Shown: positions 11,072-24,129 of the stretch, one piece after another
Layout of the letters: the number at the start of each line of letters is the position of its first letter
Position numbering within the stretch: the stretch's first letter is position 1
Assembly: GCA_016808115.1 (NCBI GenBank)
Contig: JAEQBH010005391.1
Location: 1 to 64,000 of the forward strand
Reading direction: 5' to 3'
Source of the DNA: Tetrastigma voinierianum
Taxonomy: Eukaryota; Streptophyta; Magnoliopsida; Vitales; Vitaceae
DNA: 64,000 nucleotides
Notes under the pieces: generated by a model
The model's database searches: none
What the model was told of the DNA's origin: nothing
What the model saw: the letters and a program-made list of their open reading frames with translations, nothing else
Made by a program: the position numbers and the translations under genes

Positions 11072-14000
11072 TTGAAAAAGAAGGATGCATCTCAAATAGA
11101 ACAGAAATATACAGGGCGTTTCGAATGTGGTTATGATTTGATTCGATTTATTTTAAGAAAAGAAAAAAAACCTAGAAAAAGAAGGAAATATTGGCAAACC
11201 ATGGCATAAGTATAACCCCACTAGGCCATATAAATAAAAACAATTAGTTCCAGATGAGAAAGGTTCTTCTACTTTCTAGGGCTGCTTCCAAATTGTCTAA
11301 AATGAAGATTATTGTTATTGTTGGACCTTCCCAACCCAGCTGACATTTGCTTCCCACATATATCCAATGATAATAATGCTAATTGCACAATCAAATCCTA
11401 ATTGATTGGGGAATCAACAGGGACATTAATATGAAGAAAGAAAGAAAGAAATAAAGAAAGAAAAACACAAAAGGAAACAACAAACAAAACCATAAAAGTC
11501 TACTTGCAGCAGCAGGAGGTGATGATGATGAATGATGATGATGATAGATGCATAGAGGACAGCCCCCACCCACCCAACATTTTCTTATAAGTTGGTTGAT
11601 CCACCTGAAGAACCTTTTCTTCACATATGCTGCTGTCCCCTTTCTTAGGAAGCCTTTCATGTTTAGAAGGTAGTCGTTTCTAAACAACCAACCACCACCT
11701 TCAAAGGAAACAACAAACAAAACAAGGACACCCCCACAATGAACAACAACAGTAATTGAATCAAATAGCATGTACGCAGTAAGGGCAAACACTAATTTGG
11801 AACAACAGCAATGATCTCTACCTCAAAGGTTTAACCAAAAAAAAAAATGACTATTTCTAATTTTCTAGCAGTGTTGTTGCTGCTGCTATGTCATCATCAT
11901 CAGTAATCTATCTGTAATGCAACCAGGAGAACAAAACCAAGAATTATACATGATTGATTAATAGTGAGACTTCTTATTGAAAGGCAAAGCACAAAAGTTG
12001 GGAACAACAACGAATTAAACTTTTTTTATCTAATTAAAGAATGATTTTGTCAATATTTCGCTTCCCTTCGGGGCCGTTTGAGTACCATGATGAAACATAT
12101 TCTCCATAGACGATTTGGCAGTACCGGGGAGGGAAGGACTCAGTCACAAGAGCAGGAGCTGGATATATATTCATTGTCTTGGCAGGGTCATGAAATGTGG
12201 CTACTGAAAGCCGTGCTTTGTTTGCATTAGCTATAGCCCGATGTTGAGCACTCCTATATTTACCATTGGTTATAATCTGCAAGTAACAGGATTTCCGATC
12301 AGAGATGAAATCATAAACATTTTTTTTAGCTTTAGTTTTCCCATACAGAAAAATAGTTTCCTTAAGACAAATGAATCATATTTCTCCCTGATAAAAGCTT
12401 CAACTGATTCATATTAAATCTACAATTTGATGGTTACCAGTTCAGTTATGACTACTTGCATAAATGTCCATGCAACAATCAAATCAGTAGGCTTTACAGA
12501 GGAGAGCATGCATACGCAAACAAGTATATGTGATATGTCCAAATTTTAATAGGTAAACTCCATAGCTAAAGAAATATACTTGAAGAATAGCACTAATAGA
12601 AGTGTAGAAACAGTTTAGCATATACAGAATAATGATCACCTATGATTAGTACGTTAAAGAAGCGATGATATTAATATTAAACCCCAATCCTAAGTTTGAG
12701 TTTTTAGGACGGTTGTTTAACGAGGGTATCGAAGTTGGCATGGCCTTGGAAGTCATGGGTTCTATACACCTCTTTTGTTTATTTATTGTATTTGAAAGTC
12801 CCATAATGGACTCCATTTGTATTGGTTTGTTTGTCTCTGCATGTGCCCATATGGGTCACTTACGTGAGGGAGGGTGTTAGGACATTGATATTCATATTAA
12901 ACTCAAATTCTGAAACGAGAACTTGCAGGATGGTTGGTTGTTAACACACACTAACTCACGGTAGAGGAGTCTAGAGACCCCTTAGGCTAAAGTAAAAAAT
13001 CCACAAATACAGCTCTCATAATGGAGTGCAATATTTTTTGAAGAATTTTTTTTTGTTGCAGGTTGAGGAGTCTCAATGTGGACGAAAAGAAAAGAAAAAA
13101 ATCACACACTTAAATAAAAAGTTTTTTTTTTAAATTTTTCACTCACGCTAACTTCAAATTCAAATGAGTGAATATAGGCACACTCTTTCAACGTTGGTTT
13201 ATTTGAATTAACAAACACATCCCTCGAGGATCTCCTCCATATCTGACATTCATGGTCTAGCAGAGGAAAGGAACTATAAGGCTTTTATTTAAGAAGGCTA
13301 TGCTCGACAGAAACTTTTTAAATTGGTAAAGTTTCTGAACCCAAGTGAGAATTTCAGTGTATCCATTTTCCAGATTCTAGCATGAAGTCAACCTCCATTG
13401 CAGGAACTTCTTCTCGTTCCTGACATGACAAAATTGCTTCTGCTCCCAAAGAGGTAAAAAAGAAGCAAATATAGTTTTCTAGGGATATAATTGTTGAGCA
13501 ATTTGAGATGAGAAAAATTAAATACAAGGGATGAAGTTGGTATTGCTCTTTAGTTCACTCCAACATGCCCTATTGACCAAAGTGGGTCGTTTAAGCACTT
13601 CTTTTACTGATTTATTGAAGGGGTTATCATCTTCTAGAGATACAACAGTTATTAGTAGATTGTTGATCAAGAAGTACCTATGATGCTGGGATCCATCAAT
13701 TTCACCTAATCTACAGGAGCCAACATGACATGGCATGAGTGTGGGTATGGTCTGGATACTCCTATTTTACTTTGGATGTGGCTGTTTGATTTTTTCATTC
13801 ATATTATTTTTTTCTTTCAACTTCATCAGTAATAATTATGTTTCAGAAAAAAAAAAAAACAGTTAACTAGAAAGTGAATTTCTTTTAAGAATATTCAGGG
13901 AGAGGAGAAAAAAATTACACAGAAAAGATGAGAACTTTTAAATAGGATATCATCACTTTCAATTTATTTAATTGGAGTTTCTTTTATCATATCATATCCA

Positions 14001-14769
14001 CATACCCATGCCCTCTTATGGATCCTATCTAAGCCAAGTCCTTGTATCCTAAAATCAGATACCTAGACACATACCCGAATTCAATATTGATATCCTAACT
14101 AGCCTAAGGGCTCTCCTAATTCGGTTATGATAACAAAGAAAGGTCTAAGTTACTAACAGTTTAAATCAAGTTAAGTGTTGCAAGTGTACTTGTGAAATTC
14201 AAAGCAAGCTCAAACAATAATGGAAGAAGGTCCACATCATGAAGGCTTTGGTTCCTTCAACACTTGATGCACTCAAGTTTAAATCATTTTGATGCACTTA
14301 AGTTTTGATCTCATCCTTCCTTGAGCTTAAAAGTTAAAATAATATCTTTTACCAAAGAAATATTTGCTTTAAATTAAAACCTTAAAGATAAATTCTTCTC
14401 TAAACTTATCCCAAAGTTTTAGAATATATATATCAGTTGTTGGAAGTTCTAAACCACAAATCAAATCATTTTAAACACTTTATAGTGCAACTGATTGAGA
14501 GGATAGGGAACCAGTTGAGCTGGTTAGATTTGACCAATCAAGGTGCATTTTAACCTTCTCTCTATTTAGGTGGGAATGAGTAGACAGTTGAGATAGGCAA
14601 GTGATTGTATTTAGTTTACTTAATTAATTGTATGTAGTATTATGTTAAAATAAGGTGAATTGCTTCACTAAATTATTTATATATCTCGCCTACGGCTGAA
14701 TGGTGGAGCTCGCTGCGTATGTAAGGTCAGGAGCCTGTATGCTAGGGTTTCCTGGCTCATCCCCCTTTT

Positions 14770-16350
14770 TTTGTGGTAATACATTTTGTCGTTTATCCAT
14801 CGAAAAATATGTATTTTTATGGGCAAACAACAGGATATATAATCAAAAAACTGGGGAAAAGCCCAGGCTTAGCAGCATGGGGGAAGTATACAGGGGCCCT
14901 AAGGAAGAGGGAGAGAAGAAAACTAAACCAGCCCCACAAACAACACATGACAGAAAACTCGGACAGCCTCTAAACACCACCCAACAGGCTTAAGAACACA
15001 ATGACATCAGAACCCTGAGACTCAGCAAGGACATTTGTCCACGCACAAGAAAGCATGAACAAGGCATTCTTCATTTTTTTGGGCTGAGGCTCTCCTCAAC
15101 TCTATTTCTCCTCCAAATGCACCAAAAAAAAAAAAAAAAAAAAGTATTAAGGTGCTGCCAGCAGATTTTCTTAGCTTTTTTCCTCCACGAGCCTTCCCAA
15201 CCAGTCATCATCTCTTGAACTGAACTAGGAAGAACACAGTTAATACCAAGGCGACAAACAAAGCCCAAAGATCATGCATCTTAGCTGTAAAAGGAGGACT
15301 GGAGGAGGTGGTCTAAATTTTCTTCCTTAGTTTACAGCGGACACCTGCTAGAGTGCATGCCCTCTTTCAGTTGATCCAAAGTTAAAAAACCTTCCCGCAC
15401 CAAACTTCCCAGGCAAAAAAACCAACTTTCATAGGGATGCATGAGTTCCAAACCATCTTGTTAGGGAAAAACACCACCGTATTAGTCTCCAGCACATCAT
15501 AATACGATTTTATTGAGAAAAGACCATCCTTGGAGACCTTCCAAACCAGCCTATCCTGCATCTCTGGTTGGACCCTGCTAGAAAATAAAACATTAAAAAG
15601 GTTGTACACTTGATTAGCTCGGTCGTGAGGACCTCGAATCTAGGTTCTTAGCACAGCCTTCAAGTCCCAATAGTCTGCCACACCAAGCACCTTTGGACCC
15701 ATCCGCAATGTACAAGTTAGGGAAGGTTGTCTTTGAGTTTAGGACCGCACGGATATCTTCCAAATGAACCTTCCTTCCATCCCTTACAGAAAATTGACAA
15801 ATCCCACCATGCAGCAACTTCCTTCTTGATTTCTTTCCAAAACCCCACACCATAAACATCCCTCCCTTCTCTAGAAGACCACCCCCCCTCCACCCCATAT
15901 TTCGAGCTTATCACCCTCTTCCACATCGTTTATCTTCAAAAGCAAACCTCCAAAGCCATTTGCTTAACAGCCTTGACCCAGACATCTCTAGCTTTAATGC
16001 CCAGACCTCCATTCTCCCAACTAGAGCTAACGGACTTCCGATTAACTAAGTGGATCTTCTTCTCTATATTTCAACCCAAAGAAATCCCTTTTGGATCTTC
16101 GAGCCTCAATTTGTGGATTGAGTCTAAAGATGAGGTCTTCTGTGTCAGAATCATACATAAGGCATTGGAGGCTCCAAGGTAGGGTATGTTCCCATGAATA
16201 CCATCTAAGGTAAGTTGGAATCAAGGGATCAGGGAGATATACCAAACTGACCAAATGTATCATTTGAGATTGCTTAGAGCTAGGGGTTAAACTATACATG
16301 GGATTTGAAGCTATAACATAAATTTTAAAAGGGTAGGGGAGAAAAGGAAC
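14770..16350 (-). mobile_element. 5'-truncated L1-type LINE remnant
   Basis: Minus-strand frames at 15926-15382 read WKRVISSKYGVEGGW, YGVGFWKEIKKE, then DRLVWKVSKDGLFSIKSYY and MKVGFFAWEVWCGKVF. These are the tail of an L1 reverse-transcriptase ORF and its zf-RVT domain. Frames are interrupted many times. Upstream traces (GGLGIKARDVW near 16000) extend the match to about 16350. The 3' end is judged from the T-rich stretch near 14770. It lies in intron 2 of the dioxygenase gene, in the same orientation as the gene. Confidence 0.7.
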
Positions 16351-16966
16351 AAAGAAAAGTTGGATCACAAAACAAATGATGAATGTACAAAACATGAGCA
16401 ACTAAGCATAGCCACTTGAAGGAACTTCAAGAAAATTAGTTTGTGAAGGTTTTGTTTAAAGAAGAAAAACATTATAATAGGAGGATAATAAGTGAAAGAG
16501 CAAGAAGCAAGGTAAATATCATATTTATAAACATGTAATGATTGTAGTATTCTAACTACAGAACCAATTCACTGATATCGATATTAAGTTTTGAATAGTA
16601 TATCTCCTAATCCACCTGAGCCATCAAGTTATTTAAAGGCTAGTGTGAGATTTTCTTTTGAAGTGGAGGAGATGGACCAAAAGTTTTCCATCCTAAGGTT
16701 AAAGACTAAGTATTTCCTCCTTCAATTTTACACAACCTTATAAATATTTGGGTTAACCTTTCATTGATGTTCCCTAGTAAGAAACATATGTATACCCTGC
16801 CTCCAGAGCAATCATTCTGATGTTGGGCAGTCCAGCACCTCAATTTCCTGCTTCAACAAGACTAGGCCTCAAACAGAAAGACAATGTGAGCTTTAAGTAC
16901 CATCATCAATCACAAATGTCAAGTGCTCCCAATCATCTGGACCACAAAACATGAAAATTATGCATC

Positions 16967-17003
16967 TTTAATCCATGAAGGCACTGCCACTTCATGGATT
17001 AAA
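16967..17003. repeat. Perfect 14-bp inverted repeat (hairpin)
   Basis: The arms TTTAATCCATGAAG (16967-16980) and CTTCATGGATTAAA (16990-17003) are perfect inverted repeats around a 9-base loop. It lies in intron 2 of the dioxygenase gene. No flanking target duplication was noticed. Confidence 0.7.
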
Positions 17004-17993
17004 ATATCCTCTAACAATGAATTATATTGTAATGCCAAGGGTATGAGATTGATGATAAGCTAGCATGAAAGATAAAAGTATCATCCTTCATCCTGATATC
17101 CCTTTTTAACAATGAGTAGTCTACCTCCATAAGACCAATGCTTCATATATTTTTTTTGACAGCTTTTCTTTTTATACCGAATTGGAGCGTCATAGAAATG
17201 AATCTCAATAAATAGTGGCAGCAAGGCCACCCTGCCACTTACAATATTATAGACCAATGCTTAATTAATCGATAAGTTCTATATCATAATGAAAGCACTA
17301 TACAAAATAAAGAAGAGTTGAACTAATGGCCCTAAATCCGGGGACTGCTGCATGTGACAAAGAAAGATTAGAGTAACATTTTAGGATGGCCATGATCAAA
17401 TATCAACAGTAAAAGAAATAAAGTAAATAATAATAATAATTCTTGCACGTAGAGCTAAAAATTGTGATCTAACAAATAATAAGAAAAACAATACCTCAGT
17501 TTGGTCAGCCAAAATGACAACAATGGCATCTGATAGAGGCTGTACCATTATCCATTCACCATCTTTGAAGACCTGGAGACCACCAACATCATCTTGGATC
17601 AGCAGTGTGATGGCACAATGTGGAATGAGATTGCAATCAAAGGTGAGTTGGCTGTGGGCAGGGTGGGTAATAACTAACTATTATATTCTGATAAAAATCG
17701 CCTACTGCGTCTTCAATACATGAAGCTGGCAAGCCTAGACTCTCGGACATGAATGCCAGAAGCTTTTGAGCAAGAGCTTTCATACAATCGCTGTACTCGA
17801 CCACAACTTCTCTGTTGATTTAATCCAAAAATATTGCAACTCCATATCAGAAGGCCAGCAAAAATAAAAATATTCCTCTACTTAGTATCTGAGAGAATCT
17901 ACTAAATGAAGAAAAATTAAAACTATTAGATTGAATTTTCATTATTTCCGACTCAAATTAAATTAAGACCTTCACTGTTGACAGCTGGGCTAT

Positions 17994-18167
17994 AGTCATT
18001 ACATGTGTGAATGAAAGATTGTTTGACAAATGTTTCAACTTTTATCCAACCATGTTTAGCATAATTTGAAGCCCCAAAACAGTCATTATATGTGTAAATG
18101 AAAGATTGTATGACAAATGTTTCAACTTTTATCCAACCATGTTTAGCATAATTTGAAGCCCCAAAAG
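17994..18167. repeat. 87-bp tandem duplication in dioxygenase intron 1
   Basis: Two head-to-tail copies, 17994-18080 and 18081-18167, each starting AGTCATTA and ending GAAGCCCCAAAA. They differ at only a few substitutions and no indels, so the duplication is young. It lies inside intron 1 (17812-18301) of the dioxygenase gene. Confidence 0.9.
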
Positions 18168-18835
18168 AAACCATGGGGTTTCAAAATTCGTCAAATTTGC
18201 AGGCAACGAAACAGAAAACAAGGTTGAGAAGAATATAAGTAATTATTAGGGGAAAAAATCAAGAGTAAAAGAGAGATAGAGGACTGAGGAGGCAGGTGTA
18301 CCTGTAGGTAGGAGGAAAATCTGGCCAGCGAGAGGGGTTACGACGAGAAAGAGGGAGGGTGTGATGATCAAAATAGTCCCTCCAATCCAAAACGGCGTCG
18401 TTGGAAGTAGTAAGGAGCATTCGGCTGCCATAGCCCTCGGAGGCAGCCGAAGAGGGAGGGACGGCGTAACGGAGTTTGTAAGCCATGGGGCTGTCTTTGA
18501 AAAAGGAGTTGCCTACGCTCCTCATGCGATCAAGCAAACCGATTGGGACTCCATGATTGGTGACTTGAAAGGCACCCCAGTCTTTGCAAGCTTGGCCCAG
18601 TTGACGACGAACGTCGCCCCAGTGATCAGGGTCGAATCCGAAGAGATCGATGACAGGAACAGTGGAAGAAGAAGAATAAGTATTGTCTTCATCATCATCC
18701 TCATCCTCAGTTGTGGTGGGGGTTTTGATTTGTTTGAGGTCGGTTCTGTGGGGGCTGTATGTATTCAGGTGGCACCTGTGTAGGATTATTTTCAGCTAGG
18801 GTTTGAACTCTCATGGGGATGGGCTCCTCCTCCAT

Positions 18836-20639
18836 TCATCCAATCCTCAACACTCAAGGATGGATGCCTATGGGAGAAGAAGGGACGGGGACGAGAGTTT
18901 TGTACGGAAATAATATATTTAAAAAAAATAAAATAAAAAGTGCTGGCACATTGTCGAAAATGTTCACAGTAGAGTTTAATGCAGACGGCGGGAGCAGGCA
19001 TTTGGGTTCATGCGAGGCGGCGGCCGGGACGACGGCATTTGAAATTGTAGTGCGGAGTCGACGGGGCAGTGGCGTTGAAATGCAGCAATTGCGGAGTCGA
19101 CGGGAGCGCGAGCATTTAATTAGAGTTAATTCAAATGCGAGTAGTTGTAACGGCAACGATTATCTTAACCAATCGTTGTTGTAGCGGCAATGGTGCTGGA
19201 CAAGTCTTTCGGGCTAGAGGCTTTATTTTTACATACCTTTTCTTCTCCCCACTAAGCTTTCTTTCTCATATAGCTCCAGGTCCTCCCTCGCTTCCTTCCT
19301 CTTCTCCCACCTCGAGCTTTCTTCTTCTCCTCTGCTCGGAGTTCCTCAGATCTGTGGCAGGGATCCTCCTCTCGTTAATTAAGCACCTTATCTGTTCAAG
19401 TGGAGGTCAGTTTTTCATTATTGTATTTGGTTGCTCAGAAAACAAAGGAAAATCATGCCTAATTTGCTTAACATCGTTGTATTAGTATTTGATTGGATAG
19501 ATGGTTGTGAAAGTGAGAGAACCCCATTTTCAGCTTAAAGTTCTTTTACCAAAATAGGGAGAGTATTTGCCTTGGGATAAAATCATTTGGGTTATAAGTT
19601 GAAAAAATCAATGTTTGAGTGAGAATTTTCAATTTCAAATGGCGTTGATTCATCGTGTTATTCATCCTAACTCTACACATTATTCTGGGGTTAAACCAAA
19701 ATTTCTTTTTGTGTGGGAAGCTCAAGCCTGGAGTGGATTCCAAGTGTGCTCCTAAAGAAGAAAACAGGTAGCTAAAATTAGATGATTTTAGGAAAAATGG
19801 TAAAGGGGGGAATTGAAGACTTAAGTAAAGTAAACTCTTGTACTCGGTTTATTTTCTTTGCAGTGGAAGAATTGATTGCTTGAGACCCATCATTTTTTAT
19901 ATCTTGCAGGGTTTCCATGTTAAAATACTGGTGTCATTATTTATCAAAATATATTGGTGCTATTGTCTCTCTATTTAATTTCATCCTTTGATTACATTTT
20001 AACCCATAATATTTCCATTGTGATAATTTTTTATGGTTATTTGCAATATGAGCTGAAAAGATCATTGAAATTTGAAAGAATATAGTATATTTTAATTTTT
20101 GAGAATTGAAGTATAGGGATAAGCGAAAATGTGTCTACACATTGATGCAATGTCTTATAAATGCTTGGGGAGATTAGATTAATTTGTGTGTGACTTGCAT
20201 TGACCAACTTGTTGGAAGAGCATTTGTATGTCCATAGTTGCTTTAGATTTGCTTGTTTGTTAATAGAATGAAAAAGAATATCTTAATATTGTGGAAGAAC
20301 AAGGGGCGGTAGCCAGTATGAATACCATCTCAATGATTTCCCCTCAAGCGCCTCCCGTCACACAACCCCATTTTTTCTCTCTAAGTATTACCCATAGATG
20401 AGAAATGGAAATTCTGAATTGGCACCAGTTCTAGAATAAGATTTAGGACTGATCATTGGTGCCGGTCCCTCACGCTGAACCTTGCTTTCCTGTCACTTTT
20501 TGAGTTAGCAGCCAATAATAATCGAGGAAGCGTAGGCGGAGGTGTGGGATCGGATGATGATGATAGGATCTCATGTTGCTCTGACTTTAATTACTTGGGA
20601 GATGGGCTGTGATTGTAGGTGCTTTTGAATCTTGCTCCA
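18836..20639. other. Intergenic stretch with GC-rich and pyrimidine-rich islands
   Basis: Upstream of the dioxygenase start the sequence is AT-rich. A GC-rich island (about 18985-19200) carries repeated GGAGTCGACGGG and AACGGCAACG words that recall the array at 27340. A pyrimidine-rich run follows (about 19235-19350) that could be a 5' untranslated leader. No protein is recognised to 20639. Confidence 0.4.
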
Positions 20640-21380
20640 TAAAAGAAAAGGTTAGGCTACGAAATTTAGATAAATGTCTTGGAATAAGAGAAAAGGAGAT
20701 AGTTTTTCAGTAAAAAAAGCTTATAGAACACCACAGCCAGAGGTCCTAAGGCCTTCCTCGTCAAGGGTGTTTGCGTTTCAAGTGTTTAACAAAATCTTTT
20801 TCTTGGGAAGTAGCAGGGTAAAGTCGTTGATAAGATCTTGCGCGTGTGAAAATGTAGAGACAACACGCATATCCTTTTGCCTTTGCCGCCATTCGCGAGA
20901 ATCCTTTGGGACCTATCTCTCTCTTTATTAAGCATCCAGTGGGTTTTACCAAAGACGGTCAAGGAGGCACTGGTTAGCTGGAGGGGACCTTCGTTGGGCA
21001 AAGAAAGGAATAAAACTTGGGACTCAGTTCCGTTGTGTATTTTTGGACAGTTTGGAAGTAGTCGAACCGTATAGCGTTAAGAGATGGGAGATTTGTAATC
21101 TGAGATTAAATTTTTTTTTATCATTTATGGAGTGGGAATAAGTTGTATGTAGGTGAAGAGGCTTCTACTTTTTAGGTTTTTTTGGAGTGGATGGCTTCTT
21201 TCCGAGGGTTAGTGAGGTTTTTTTTTTGTGTTTCCCAGCTTTTTGTGCTTGTTGGGTTGCTTGCTATATTCCTTGTATACCTTTTTCTCCTCTTACGTAG
21301 CCACATGCTCGACTTATTTATGAAAAAAAAGGTCAATCCTGACAAATTGGAACAAAAGAAAGTAGATATAATTGGATTTT
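20640..21380 (+). mobile_element. 3' end of an L1-type LINE
   Basis: Broken plus-strand frames spell the end of an L1 ORF2: GDSFSVKKAYRT (20691 on), then WVLPKTVKEALVSWRG, then WDSVPLCIFG, and lastly LEWMASFRGLVRFFF with a hydrophobic tail ending FMKKKVNPDKLEQKK (about 21370). The zf-RVT-to-tail order matches that of plant L1 elements. It belongs to the same broad family as the minus-strand copy at 14770-16350. Confidence 0.65.
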
Positions 21381-21929
21381 TCTAACATAAGATTTTCCTT
21401 TTTATTATCTTACTTAATCTTTGTTGTTCCAATACACTCTCTTATAAAGAATTGTAATACTTCAAAATTATTAATAGGCAGCGGATGAAAATCATTGTTT
21501 TCAGTAATTAAAAAAGTTATTAATACTATCTTTACTTACGTAAATGGGAATTTATATTGATTCTATTAAATACGCATATTGGATTGTATTGTGTGTTATA
21601 AATCTATAGTTTCCAATATGAGTGTAAATCTATCAAAAAAATAAACGTTTTAAATGAGTACCTAACCTTAGTGTCTTAAATTATTGTGATACACACTTTC
21701 TCGATGTGTTTTACTAATATGTATAGTGTATTTTGGTATCAGGGATATATATATGGCATTGAGAGGGCTACATGACGCTGATCCATTAGATCCTTCTATC
21801 TTTCTGTGCCAGAGACGGAACCTGGTCACTTTGTTGACAAGCGGAGTTTGTATTTTATTATTCATGAATGAACATTCCAGTTTTACTCTCTAATCTTTAT
21901 ATATTCAATTACAAATATGGTTATTTTGT

Positions 21930-24120
21930 TAATTATAGTTACAGGAAGTTCCCCGCCCTCGTCAGCAGATGAGAGTCTTCCTCAGCCAGTGGAGGATAGA
22001 TCCACGTATTCGTCCTTACGTTATCCGCGCAAGGTTCTACGGTATATGCGAAAACTAGGCCACAATCATGTAGATTGGCCGCTTATTACTGTCTCGTCGA
22101 GTGTGGCCCAGACACACACATTCCATGTCCCGGTCGGAGAGATGGCGATCCGCGTTACGGGATGTTCTTATCATCCTTGGCCTTAAATATCCCGGCGGAC
22201 CCGCGATCACGAGGATATGTATGCTTTCGATGTCGAGTTATGCGGTGAGACGCGCCGGAGTCACCCGTATGATGCTCTCGGAGGATTGACTATATCCATC
22301 GGTGGTTATGTCGTGATGTCGACCCGGGACGTGCGTGAGGTCGGGCGGGTGCGCGTGGGTTCATATTAGCGATGGGATCCTTCTTGTTTGGGACGAGAAG
22401 GGGTCCATGTTCACCGTGCTTTCTCCACATTACTCGCGATTTGACCTGGCTTGTCGACATATAAATAGGGTGGTACTGATGCACACCGCTGTGCTCGAGA
22501 GTTATGTATCGTGCCGGCTTGGGCCGTAGATCTGCGGTATTAGTGGTGTATTACACTTTCATGCAGTATGTATATATTTTTTTGTAATTTCATAAACTTT
22601 CGACTCACAAATTAGATCAGCTTAATTTATGTTTGTGTATACTCGGCTATGGTCTTGGGGAGGCTTCACGTGGTAGGCCCAGATTTTAAGGCGATGCGCC
22701 ATATCCGGCTTCCACCATTGCCACATGCCTTACATGATGGCGATGTCGTGGCGTCTTAGGCGAGGGTATGGACGATGGATTACCGAGTTGAGCATGGCGT
22801 CGGCCCAGAGGCGGAGGCGAGGTAGAGCGAGCGGCTCTTAGTTTGGGGTGTAGGTGGAGTACCTTTGACACGAGATTGCTTAGCCCATAGGTGTCTCGCA
22901 TCACCCATCATAGAGATCATTTAGACGCGAGCTTCGGATCAGGTAATTATATGTAAAAGTATATGGTTGTAATTATATGTTACACAAGTATATGGTTTAT
23001 ATAGTAATTTCAATCTTGTTGACATAAAAATCTTTGGCGTCGATGGTTAATGTGTAAGTCTTATGACGTGATGATCGGAGAGGTGGTTGACCCGGCTTCT
23101 GGAAGATATATGTAGCTGATCGGGATATCTAGCGCCGATGTCACCCTCGTATGTTTGAAGGCGTGGGTAATCATCAGGGCGCATATTGCGTCGGTTGGGA
23201 ACATCAGGAGATACCTCATTTGCTCTTACGAGCATATTTCAATAAGTCGCACGTGGGCGACACCCGTGCGATTGGGCGAGCATATCATGCTCAGTACATA
23301 GCACTATGGGATGCGATCGTGAGGATCCATTGCGCTATGGTGGGTATGATGGACTTCCAGGATCCATACATGCAGTGGTATCGTCGTGACCTACGGCGTT
23401 TATGACCTGCGGTTGCATAGGGATGAGTATGAGTTCGCCACTCTGGTAGTGATATGAATGTTATGGTAAGTCGGGCCAGTTTTTCTAAAATATTTTTACC
23501 TAATTTTAATCAATAGAGTATGTAATTATAATTATTTCTTTGGTTAAATACGGTCGTCGCCATAGTTGACATAAGTCGTCGGTCTCGTTTGCCTCTGCGT
23601 GGTGCTATATGCAACATATACCACTGTGCCGATCGGCGTTCGTGGTCGGAGAAGGACTGTCGCATCTCGGGAGTGCAGCTCGAAGCGTCCACATCACATG
23701 CACCATGACCAGGCCTCAGTCTGTCATCGACTCGAGTCACGGATGCATCCCATTAGGCGAGAGGAGGCGGCTGAGAGGGGAGGAGGTGAGTGCAGGCGGA
23801 GTCTTGGAGATGGTGGGGCGGGTCATGAGCCGCATCTGATGACAGTGGTACATGCACACTTGATGCGGTTGTCACTTTGTTACCCTCTCATACTTACCCT
23901 CACCTTCCCACCATTCGGTACCCTACACATTGACCAGTCGCTTCCACACCACATTGTGCGGGTGGTACTTTCAGTGGATGCGTCTGTGCACCTACTTCTC
24001 TTCTTGCGACAAACTGTTGTAGAGACGGAAAAAGGTCAAGCTGTGCTAATGCGATTCTTGAGAGGAGCTTCGAGCTCCTTTAAGGACACTATTAAATACC
24101 TGCAAAATGTTTGTTATCAT
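21930..24120 (+). pseudogene. Plant mobile domain (MAIN-like) gene remnant
   Basis: Broken frames match the plant mobile domain (PMD, PF10536 type) of MAIN/MAIL1-like proteins, which in plants act in silencing and are also carried by transposons. Early: WPLITVSSSVAQTHTFHVPVG then EMAIR, and in another frame LRDVLIILGLKYPGGPAITR (about 22070-22220). Late: FNKSHVGDTRAIGRAYHAQY and PYMQWYRRDLRRL (about 23240-23403), the terminal piece of the domain. Between and after these the frame changes several times; 23600-24120 holds an open but unrecognised stretch. It faces the transposase remnant that follows, which suggests both belong to one Mutator-like element. Assignment rests on remembered motif order. 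Confidence 0.6.
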
Positions 24121-24129
24121 TAAACCATA

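Larger units (their letters stand above)
12277..17494 (-). other. 5.2-kb intron 2 of the dioxygenase gene
   Basis: Canonical GT (17494-17493) to AG (12278-12277) on the minus strand, phase 0 between DQTE and IITNGKY. It holds the LINE fragment below, a diverged direct repeat (near 12666-12720 and 12888-12945, each starting GATATT followed by ATATTAAAC), a perfect hairpin at 16967-17003 and otherwise unassigned sequence. I see no other gene inside it. Confidence 0.7.
12034..18835 (-). pseudogene. 2-oxoglutarate/Fe(II)-dependent dioxygenase (plant DOXC type), broken
   Basis: Family members oxidise small metabolites such as flavonoids and hormones in the cytosol using Fe(II), 2-oxoglutarate and O2. 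Three exons are read. Exon 1 (18835-18302) starts MEEEPIPMRVQTLAENN and carries the N-terminal DIOX_N part (CKDWGAFQVTNHGVP, SEGYGSRMLLTTSN, VLDWRDYFDHHTLPLSRRNP). Exon 2 (17811-17495) holds YQNIIVSYYPPCPQP and LIQDDVGGLQVFKDGEW. Exon 3 (12276-12034) has GKYRSAQHRAI, with the distal iron His, the RLSVATF motif (2-oxoglutarate Arg) and a C-terminus of NIDKIIL. Donor and acceptor sites are canonical. Lesions: a frameshift near 18718-18726, a TGA at 17637-17639, and a missing base in the HxD motif just after His 17625-17627. The exact substrate cannot be told. The start ATG at 18835 fits family N-termini. Confidence 0.85.

Noticed and set aside
11391..11792. 133-codon minus-strand frame downstream of the dioxygenase
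   Set aside because: Low-complexity composition with no domain; likely untranslated or intergenic sequence.
19135..19485. 116-codon frame upstream of the dioxygenase
   Set aside because: It starts in the GC-rich island and runs through a pyrimidine-rich stretch; no known protein, likely leader or spacer.
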